64,000 bases of DNA. Source: an uncultured Collinsella sp. (GTDB lineage: Bacteria; Actinomycetota; Coriobacteriia; Coriobacteriales; Coriobacteriaceae). Position 1 is the stretch's first letter. Each line of letters begins with the position of its first letter. This document shows, piece by piece, positions 1 through 5,686 of this stretch. Under the pieces are notes generated by a model. That model saw nothing but the letters and a program-made list of their open reading frames with translations. It was not told the DNA's origin and searched no databases. A program made the position numbers and the translations under genes. The DNA lies in the NCBI GenBank assembly GCA_900549025.1, contig URMZ01000001.1, positions 1-64,000 of the forward strand, read 5' to 3'.

Positions 1-1
1 G

Positions 2-205
2 CGCTGGTTCCCGGTTCCACCGGGCCGCGCGGCAAGGAGATATATTGCCAGACCGCGAAGCCCTGTGGGACGTCAATTCCACTCTTCACAAGTCCTACAT
101 AACATATTGCTTTCTATAGGTAATAGAAAAACTGGTGCGGATCTTCCGCACGTATCAGATGATGACCCTTTGGTTCAGGAATATATAGAGATCGGTCACC
201 TGTAA
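2..205 (+). other. Open reading frame at the left edge, no start seen
   Basis: This frame is open from the first bases of the window to a TAA at 203-205, so about 67 codons could be the 3' end of a gene lying outside. The last third reads like a protein (acidic, with residues such as DDDPLVQEYIEIGHL at the end), but the composition is more AT-rich than neighbouring genes and no family is recognised. A second short frame starts at a TTG at 45 behind an AAGGAG sequence. Nothing else is seen in 206-250. Coding status is doubtful. Confidence 0.2.
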
Positions 206-251
206 GTGTCTATCTGCCCGCGCTTTTGCTATATAAACCAGCGCTTCAGAT

Positions 252-288
252 AAAAAGAGGGAGCGCCGCGCACAACGCGACACTCCCC
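252..288 (-). terminator. Rho-independent terminator of the infC-rpmI-rplT operon
   Basis: Read on the minus strand, a GC-rich stem (GGGAG..CGCG paired with CGCG..CTCCC) is followed by a run of five T. It starts about 20 bases after the rplT stop codon, so it closes the ribosomal operon. Confidence 0.8.
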
Positions 289-308
289 TAGCGATTCAAG
301 AGAATCTA

Positions 309-668
309 TTAGGCCTCGAGAGCCTTCTTGGCGATGGTGGCCAGCTCGTTGAAGGACTCGATGTCCTCGTAAGCCATCTGAGCCAGGACCTTGCGGTCGA
401 GCTCGATGCCGGCAACCTTCAGGCCGTGCATGAACTGAGAGTAAGAGATGTCGTTCAGACGAGCAGCAGCGTTGATACGAGTGATCCAGAGAGAACGGAT
501 CTCGCGCTTCTTGTTGCGGCGATCACGATACTGATACTGCAGAGAGTGCTGGACCTGCTCTTTAGCATGCTTGTAAGTACGCGAAGCGGCACCGTAGTAA
601 CCCTTCGCACGGTGCATAACGGTACGGCGCTTCTTCTTGGCGGCAACAGCGCGCTTAATACGTGCCAT
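309..668 (-). CDS. rplT: 50S ribosomal protein L20
   Basis: Ribosomal protein L20 binds 23S rRNA early in large-subunit assembly; in Bacillus and E. coli it also represses its own operon. The 119-residue product has the family's usual length and its very basic N-terminus (MARIKRAVAAKKKRR), followed by the conserved stretch around YYGAASRTYKHA and the RRNKKREIRSLWI segment. It is the last gene of infC-rpmI-rplT, 46 bases after rpmI, and is followed by a strong terminator. The order matches the operon in most bacteria, so the assignment is secure. Confidence 0.98.
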   Translation of the reverse strand: MARIKRAVAAKKKRRTVMHRAKGYYGAASRTYKHAKEQVQHSLQYQYRDRRNKKREIRSLWITRINAAARLNDISYSQFMHGLKVAGIELDRKVLAQMAYEDIESFNELATIAKKALEA

Positions 669-714
669 GTTCTATCAACTCCTAGACGGTAAAACGAAAA
701 ACGGGAACGCGAAC

Positions 715-906
715 TTAGGCGAGACGCGACTTGATGACCTTGCGGTCGGCAGCGGCGATCTCGGTCTCCTGACGGAAGCCACGCTTACGCTTGGTGGACT
801 TCTTGCTCAGGATGTGGCTCTTGAAAGCCTTGGCGCGCATAAGCTTGCCGGTACCAGTCTTGCGGAAACGCTTCTTGGTGCCGCTGTGGGACTTCATCTT
901 AGGCAT
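715..906 (-). CDS. rpmI: 50S ribosomal protein L35
   Basis: Small basic protein of the large ribosomal subunit. The 63-residue product starts [14 protein letters not shown], the family signature, and carries the KRKRGFR motif near residues 40-46. Length is normal for the family (about 64). It sits between infC and rplT, with about 32 and 46 bases on either side, in the conserved translation operon, and is expected to be co-transcribed and co-regulated with them. Confidence 0.98.
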   Translation of the reverse strand: MPKMKSHSGTKKRFRKTGTGKLMRAKAFKSHILSKKSTKRKRGFRQETEIAAADRKVIKSRLA

Positions 907-938
907 GAAATACTCCTTAATCGGTTACAGAACACTAG

Positions 939-1493
939 TTACTTGGTATCGCTTGCCGCTTTATCCTCATCGAAGGCGCCCTTAATCGGGGCGAGCAGCA
1001 TAAGCATGTTACGGCCTTCCATCTTAGGCTTGGACTCGACCGTAGCGTAAGGCTTGAGATCCTCGGCGAGACGCTCGAGAACGTTAAGGCCCTGCTCCGG
1101 GTGAGCCATCTCACGGCCGCGGAACATGATGGTGATCTTAACGCGTGCGCCCTTCTTGAGGAAACGCAGAACGTGGCCCTTCTTGGTCTCGTAGTCGCCA
1201 ACGTCGATCTTGGGTCGGAACTTCATTTCCTTGACCTCGACCTTGGACTGGTTCTTACGAGCAGCCTTGGCCTTCATGGCCTGCTGGTACTTGAACTTAC
1301 CGTAGTCCATGACCTTGCAGACCGGCGGCTCCGCGTTGGGAGCGATCTCGACCAGGTCGAGACCCTGATCGTCGGCGACACGCTGGGCATCGCGGATGGC
1401 GAACAGGCCGAGCTGAGAGCCATCGACGCCAATCAAACGGCACGAAGATGCAGTAATCTCGTCGTTGATGCGGGTGTCATCAGACTTAGCTAT
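939..1493 (-). CDS. infC: Translation initiation factor IF-3, probable AUA start
   Basis: IF-3 binds the 30S subunit, keeps subunits apart and checks the start codon and initiator tRNA. The protein shows the N-domain beginning with DTRINDEI and the linker plus C-domain (EVKEMKFRPKIDVGDYETK; VKITIMFRGREMAHPE). Start choice: an ATG exists at 1508, but nothing like a Shine-Dalgarno precedes it. A strong GGAGG lies just inside that frame, exactly eight bases before an ATA codon at 1493-1491, giving M-AKSDDTRINDEI, which fits the family N-terminus. Rare start codons (AUU, AUC) on infC are known elsewhere and allow IF-3 to repress itself. If the ATG were used the protein would be five residues longer (189). 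First gene of infC-rpmI-rplT. Confidence 0.95.
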   Translation of the reverse strand: MAKSDDTRINDEITASSCRLIGVDGSQLGLFAIRDAQRVADDQGLDLVEIAPNAEPPVCKVMDYGKFKYQQAMKAKAARKNQSKVEVKEMKFRPKIDVGDYETKKGHVLRFLKKGARVKITIMFRGREMAHPEQGLNVLERLAEDLKPYATVESKPKMEGRNMLMLLAPIKGAFDEDKAASDTK

Positions 1494-1616
1494 TTTCCCT
1501 ACCTCCATTCATAAAAAAATAACCCAGCGCTTCTCAGCAACCAGGTCGTACACATAGGCTTCCTCGATTTGAGGAAGGGAATCTAAGTTGTATGACCAGT
1601 CAGCTGCTCATTGGCG

Positions 1617-1663
1617 CTAAAAGGTGGGAACCCTCGGGTTCCTCTTTAGGGCATTGCGGGAAC
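1617..1663 (-). promoter_or_regulatory. Attenuator-like structure in the infC leader
   Basis: On the minus strand, upstream of infC, a perfect stem GGAACCC/GGGTTCC (1627-1642) is followed by CACCTTTT, as in an intrinsic terminator. Just 5' of it, GTTCCC (1658-1663) can pair with GGAAC of the terminator's own left arm, so two mutually exclusive folds are possible. Leader attenuation of infC-rpmI-rplT by L20 is known in Bacillus; that this structure does the same is inference. The remaining leader (1494-1616) holds no gene. Confidence 0.45.
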
Positions 1664-1714
1664 AACGCCTTGCGAATAATAACACGTACAGCGCGTTATC
1701 ACATTACGTACACG

Positions 1715-1735
1715 AAAAAGGGGCCTTGACCCCCT
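1715..1735 (-). terminator. Terminator-like hairpin in the duplicated tRNA 3' segment
   Basis: Minus-strand GGGG..CCCC stem followed by TTTTT. It corresponds, with changes, to the terminator directly after the intact tRNA-Leu (1897-1920) and lies in the second, partial copy of that region. Confidence 0.5.
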
Positions 1736-1755
1736 TGAACGTTCGCTTGCATGTA

Positions 1756-1778
1756 TGGTGCCCGAGGCGAGACTCGAA
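1756..1778 (-). pseudogene. Partial duplicate of the tRNA-Leu 3' end
   Basis: These 23 bases are identical to the last 23 bases of tRNA-Leu (TTCGAG T-loop part, acceptor strand, discriminator A and CCA). The similarity continues downstream through the spacer and terminator (1713-1755 versus 1896-1940). Nothing tRNA-like lies 5' of the copy, so it cannot make a tRNA. The two copies are 185 bases apart. Between them are GC-rich palindromes (GCTTCGCGAAGC near 1788; AAACAGGCC/GGCCTGTTT at 1841-1861) and no gene. It resembles a scar left at a tRNA 3'-end attachment site, but a local duplication is equally possible. Confidence 0.7.
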
Positions 1779-1896
1779 GGGCCTTCGCTTCGCGAAGCCC
1801 CGGGCTTCGGACGCGCGGCGCCCTCGCCACGCTCCGCTACAAACAGGCCGCAGGCCTGTTTGCTTAACGCTTCGCGCGCTCACGCGAGTTCGGCAC

Positions 1897-1920
1897 GAAA
1901 AAGGGGGGCCGCAACCCCCT
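1897..1920 (-). terminator. Terminator of tRNA-Leu
   Basis: On the minus strand GGGGGTTGCGGCCCCC is followed by a run of T, about 20 bases after the CCA end of tRNA-Leu. Confidence 0.75.
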
Positions 1921-1940
1921 TGAACGCTCACTTGCATGTA

Positions 1941-2027
1941 TGGTGCCCGAGGCGAGACTCGAACTCGCACGTTGTTGCCAACGGTGGATTTTGAGTCCAC
2001 TGCGTCTGCCAATTCCGCCACTCGGGC
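1941..2027 (-). tRNA. tRNA-Leu (anticodon CAA), CCA encoded
   Basis: The 87-base sequence folds as a class II tRNA: acceptor GCCCGAG/CTCGGGC, discriminator A, encoded CCA (plus-strand TGG at 1941-1943), anticodon stem GTGGA/TCCAC with loop CTCAAAA giving anticodon CAA (1991-1993), a long variable arm and a TTCGAGT T-loop. It reads UUG codons. A GATAAACT -10-like box sits about 15-25 bases upstream (2044-2053). Confidence 0.96.
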
Positions 2028-2066
2028 ACGTAATGCGTGAGTTAGTTTATCACAGCTTTCTACCGA

Positions 2067-3500
2067 TTAGTCCGAAAATGGAACTTCGAGCATTTCGATG
2101 AGTTCGACCGTGCGTAGCATCTCGCGCTGACGGCATCCGCGACCGTCGACCGAAGCCTCACCCATCTGGTTATCGTAAGGGTCCTCGCGCATGCCGTCGA
2201 AAGAGGGCTCAAACTCTGCCTGGAATCGATTGTTGGCCACCATACGCCATGGGTCGAGATTGCCAAAGTAGTGACGGCGGCGCCACTCCTCCCCCATCCT
2301 GCGAGCAGAAGATCCAAATGACACGTCGGCGTTGAGCCAACCGGTCTGCGGCGTATAGAACTCTGCCCAGTCGTGCGACCCCACCGAATCGGGCGCAACG
2401 TAGAGGCCGCTCTGCCAACGGGCAGGCACGCCCGCGATACGGCACATGGTGATAAACGTGAGCGCCATAACGCCGCAATCGCCGCGGAGCGAATGCGCGC
2501 AGTCATCGGCAATAGATCCCAAAAGCAAGTACGGCGGCTGATAGCGATAGTCGATATACTGCGTCAGGTAATCATAGATAGCACGGGCGCGATCGAGCGG
2601 ATCCTCGAGTCCGCCAACAACGCTGGCCGTCAGCTGCTGCAGATACGGCGTAAATGCAATGTGCGGACGGTCCTCGGAAATATCCTCGGGCAGAGGCGCG
2701 TCCATACGCGGATGAACTGGAAGTGTGCCACCGTAGACATCACAATAAGCAGCATCGATGTGATAACGATAAGTCACCGAGAATGAGCGCTCACTCGAAG
2801 AAGACCACGAGGCGGTACGCGCCGAAGCGTTCGCGGGAGCAACAGCACCCTCCGGCGTCATGTCGAGAATCTCGACCTGAGACTGTTGGCGGCAGGTGGC
2901 GGCAACGGGTAGCCAAGCGCGAACGGTCTCCCCCTCTAGAGCGCCGGGGACAGACAAGGACGCCTTAAGCGTAATAACGCGAGTCAATCCGTTTTGTGAC
3001 TCCATCTCCTTGAGCATCTCGTTGCGCAGTGCAATTCCGTCCGTAGGATCGGGACGCATGCCGGGAACCTCTTTGGGATATACGCGAAGCGAATCGAGGA
3101 AGTTGTCGAGAACGAACAGCTCGCCATCGATAAAGCGCCAGTCAATACGCTTACGGTCAATCAGATCGTCAAACTGCTCCTCGGTAAACTCAGGCCACTC
3201 CTCGCGAATCATCGCAATAGCCCGATCGCGCGACACCGAAAAATGAAGCGGCGTCTCAAGCATGCGATACCGCTCGGCACGAACGCAGGCAGCAAGCGAG
3301 GGATCGGGATTCTGCCCCAAAAGACGATCACAAGCCGCAACAGCCTGCGTCAAATATCCAGCATCCTTGAGACGAAGAATCTCGGGCGGCAGTCCAATAT
3401 CGAGATGGCGAAAGTCATCGCAGCAAACATCAACAGAGCAACCAACAGGACCCTCGTCAATAACCTTCCCATCCGAAGGCAGCACATTAATAACAGCCAT
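2067..3500 (-). CDS. Transglutaminase-like domain protein
   Basis: A 477-residue protein with a transglutaminase-like (papain-fold) domain in the C-terminal third: the active-site region RGDCGVMALTF supplies the cysteine, followed by the histidine in SHDWAEFY and the aspartate in LNADVSFG. The family includes proteases and transglutaminases, and the substrate cannot be read from sequence. There is no signal peptide, so it is probably cytoplasmic. The N-terminal 200 residues match nothing I recognise. Start: the ATG at 3500 has GGAG nine bases upstream; a GTG six codons earlier has no such site. It stands alone between tRNA-Leu and the aldolase, with a repeat region upstream. Confidence 0.85.
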   Translation of the reverse strand: MAVINVLPSDGKVIDEGPVGCSVDVCCDDFRHLDIGLPPEILRLKDAGYLTQAVAACDRLLGQNPDPSLAACVRAERYRMLETPLHFSVSRDRAIAMIREEWPEFTEEQFDDLIDRKRIDWRFIDGELFVLDNFLDSLRVYPKEVPGMRPDPTDGIALRNEMLKEMESQNGLTRVITLKASLSVPGALEGETVRAWLPVAATCRQQSQVEILDMTPEGAVAPANASARTASWSSSSERSFSVTYRYHIDAAYCDVYGGTLPVHPRMDAPLPEDISEDRPHIAFTPYLQQLTASVVGGLEDPLDRARAIYDYLTQYIDYRYQPPYLLLGSIADDCAHSLRGDCGVMALTFITMCRIAGVPARWQSGLYVAPDSVGSHDWAEFYTPQTGWLNADVSFGSSARRMGEEWRRRHYFGNLDPWRMVANNRFQAEFEPSFDGMREDPYDNQMGEASVDGRGCRQREMLRTVELIEMLEVPFSD

Positions 3501-3610
3501 ACCAAAACTCCAAGTCACTAGAACGCTTGAAGCCCATTGTAGCGAGATAAAAAGAAAGCCCCAACAAGGGAGCCATCAACGCCGCCGAACGGTACCTATT
3601 AAAAAGTGAA

Positions 3611-3796
3611 TTCAGCCCAGTAACCCTGTAGCGAGTTAACAAAGGAGGCCCCGTTCACCCGGAGCTTTTCCCATTGCGCGACTTCTGGCGAAGCCAGTAG
3701 CCATCTTAATTCAGACTCGTAACCCTGCGGCGTTAAACGAAGGAAGCCCCGTCCCCCGGAACTGTTTCCTTGGCGCGACTTCTGGCGAAGCCAGGT
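3611..3796. repeat. Two imperfect direct repeats of about 88 bp
   Basis: Copy one (3611-3699) and copy two (3710-3796) share TTCAG....GTAACCCTG, a segment rich in GGAGGCCCC/GGAAGCCCC, and the identical stretch GCGCGACTTCTGGCGAAGCCAG. Only the second copy has the matching right arm that makes a long hairpin (next entry); the first looks like a truncated copy. The 350-base gap between the transglutaminase and aldolase genes holds nothing else recognisable. Confidence 0.75.
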
Positions 3797-3833
3797 GAGC
3801 GCAAAGGAAACAGTGTAGGGAGACGGGGCTTCC
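3742..3833. repeat. Long inverted repeat (stem-loop) downstream of the aldolase gene
   Basis: The outer arms GGAAGCCCCGTC (3742-3753) and GACGGGGCTTCC (3822-3833) pair perfectly. The inner arms CTGTTTCCTTGGCGC and GCGCAAAGGAAACAG (3762-3776, 3799-3813) match at 14 of 15. A small CTGG/CCAG hairpin caps it. On the minus strand it follows the aldolase stop by 20 bases and is followed by TTCGTTT, so it may also end that transcript. Confidence 0.75.
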
Positions 3834-3853
3834 GGCGGGAAGTTTAGCGACGC

Positions 3854-4720
3854 TTACGCCTTGTTGACGGAGCCAAACTCCTCCATGAGCTCCTTGGTGC
3901 GGGCAACGATGTTGTCGCGACCAGGCTTGAGGAGCTTGCGGGGGTCAAAGCCCTTGCCCTGCTGATCCTTGCCAGCCTCGATGTACTCGCGAACGCCCTT
4001 GGCGAAGACGAGCTGCAGATCGGTGTTGACGTTGATCTTGGAGATACCCAGGGAGATGGCCTTCTTGATCTGATCCTCGGGGATGCCGGTGCCACCGTGC
4101 AGGACGAGGGGCAGGTCGCCGGTCTGAGCCTTGATCTCGCCCAGGCGCTCGAAGGAAAGGCCAGCCCAGTCGGCAGGGTACACGCCGTGGATGTTGCCGA
4201 TACCGCAGGCGAGGAAGTCGACGCCCAGGTCAGCAATCTGCTTGCACTCAGCAGGATCAGCGAGCTCGCCGCTGGAGGTCACGCCGTCCTCGGTGCCGCC
4301 GATGCCGCCGACCTCGGCCTCGATGGACATGCCCTTGGAGTGGGCAAGCTCAACGAGCTCCTTGGTGCGGTCGAGGTTAAGCTGGAAGGTCTCCTCGTGA
4401 GAGCCGTCATACATGATGGACGTGAAGCCGGCCTCGATGCACTTGAAGCAGTCCTCGTAAGAACCGTGATCGAGGTGAAGGGCGACGGGAACGGTAACGC
4501 CCGTGGCCTCGACGGCAGCCTTGACCATGTCGGCGCAGACCTTGAAACCGCCCATCCACTTAGCGGCACCAGCGGTGCACTGAAGGATCAGCGGAGACTT
4601 GGCCTCCTCGGCGGCCTGGAGAATAGCCAGGGTCCACTCGAGGTTGTTGGTGTTGAAGGCACCGAGACCGTACTTGCCGGCCTCGGCCTTCTTGAGCATG
4701 TCTGCTGCGTTGACGAGCAT
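3854..4720 (-). CDS. fba: Class II fructose-bisphosphate aldolase
   Basis: Zinc-dependent aldolase that splits fructose 1,6-bisphosphate into dihydroxyacetone phosphate and glyceraldehyde 3-phosphate in glycolysis, and runs in reverse in gluconeogenesis. The 288-residue protein begins MLVNAADMLKKAEAGKYGLG and shows the class II signatures: LHLDHGSY (catalytic Asp and a zinc His), the GNIHGVYP histidine, the LHGGTGIP histidine and the phosphate-binding INVNTDLQ segment. Start: the ATG at 4720 lies behind a perfect AGGAGG; the longer upstream frame is not protein-like. Single gene with its own promoter region (4721-4900) and a hairpin downstream. Confidence 0.96.
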   Translation of the reverse strand: MLVNAADMLKKAEAGKYGLGAFNTNNLEWTLAILQAAEEAKSPLILQCTAGAAKWMGGFKVCADMVKAAVEATGVTVPVALHLDHGSYEDCFKCIEAGFTSIMYDGSHEETFQLNLDRTKELVELAHSKGMSIEAEVGGIGGTEDGVTSSGELADPAECKQIADLGVDFLACGIGNIHGVYPADWAGLSFERLGEIKAQTGDLPLVLHGGTGIPEDQIKKAISLGISKINVNTDLQLVFAKGVREYIEAGKDQQGKGFDPRKLLKPGRDNIVARTKELMEEFGSVNKA

Positions 4721-4914
4721 AAAAGAAACCTCCTGTAAGGTTGCTCCGATAACGCCTGAGATTTTACCACGACATACCCGAGCATAAACGTTCGTTTGTT
4801 CACGAATACCATCCGATTGGACAAATTTTGACCGTTTGCCCCACAGAATCGACCCACTGGGGAAAATAGCTTGACGATTGAGCGGTCTTCGTGGTTCGGA
4901 CGACGGCTTCGAGC

Positions 4915-5598
4915 CTACATCTGCATAAACGGGTTCTGCATAAGTTCGCGCGCCATCGTGGTCGAATCGCCATGGCCCGTCAAGCAAACGGTATCGGGCG
5001 GAAGCATCTTGGCAAGTTTGGAGAGCGAGCGCATAATCGCCGCCTCGTCACCGCCGGAAAGATCGGTACGACCGTGGCTGCCCGGGAAAAGCGTGTCGCC
5101 CACAAAGGCGATGTTCCCCCGCTCGGTCGCGGCGAACAGGACGATGCCGCCCGGCGTATGCCCCGGCGTCTCGATCACCTGCAGGCAGACGTCGCCCACC
5201 TCGATTGTATCGCCCTCGGCAAGCAAACGCGTCGGCTCACCCGGATCGGGTGTCTCGATACCCCACATGGCGCGCTGCTCCTCGATATTTGCGCGAGGTA
5301 CCGTCACGTCCTTAGCGCACAACTCATATAGCGCGCTGTCGCCAACGACAGCTCGAACCCCGGCAACCCCGCCAACATGGTCGGCATGACCGTGCGTGCA
5401 GACAGAGCCGAGTACGCGCACCTCGGGATGCGCGGTGCGGATATGCTCCACAAGACACTCGCCCTCCCACGCCGGATCGACGATTAAGCACTCGTCATTC
5501 GAAATCACGGCGTAACTGTTGGTCTGAATGGGGCCGTTGACGAGCGCCTCAATCGAAGCCGCACCTCGGGGTGTCAGGTCCAAAGTCATATCGCCCAT
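4915..5598 (-). CDS. MBL-fold metallo-hydrolase (glyoxalase II-like)
   Basis: Metallo-beta-lactamase fold hydrolase of 227 residues with the dinuclear metal motif THGHADHVGG, a downstream histidine in TPGHTPGG, the aspartate in FVGDTLFPG and a final LTGHGDS histidine. Members of this branch include hydroxyacylglutathione hydrolases and related thioesterases; the real substrate is unknown. Start: AGGAGG lies eight bases before the ATG at 5598, whereas an ATG two codons earlier is too close to it. It follows relA in the same direction, but a terminator hairpin lies between them, so it may be only partly co-transcribed. Confidence 0.88.
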   Translation of the reverse strand: MGDMTLDLTPRGAASIEALVNGPIQTNSYAVISNDECLIVDPAWEGECLVEHIRTAHPEVRVLGSVCTHGHADHVGGVAGVRAVVGDSALYELCAKDVTVPRANIEEQRAMWGIETPDPGEPTRLLAEGDTIEVGDVCLQVIETPGHTPGGIVLFAATERGNIAFVGDTLFPGSHGRTDLSGGDEAAIMRSLSKLAKMLPPDTVCLTGHGDSTTMARELMQNPFMQM

Positions 5599-5620
5599 GC
5601 GCATACCCTCCTTCTAAAAT

Positions 5621-5652
5621 ACGTTCGAGGCACCAAACGATGCCTCGAACGT
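5621..5652 (-). terminator. Terminator after relA
   Basis: Perfect 12-bp arms ACGTTCGAGGCA/TGCCTCGAACGT with an eight-base loop, followed on the minus strand by ATTTTAG. It separates relA from the MBL hydrolase gene. Confidence 0.75.
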
Positions 5653-5686
5653 AACCAATATCTATGATGCTGAGAGGCCCTCGCAC

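Noticed and set aside
4740..4987. Longer aldolase start at 4987
   Set aside because: The extension does not resemble any aldolase and the ATG at 4720 has a perfect AGGAGG.
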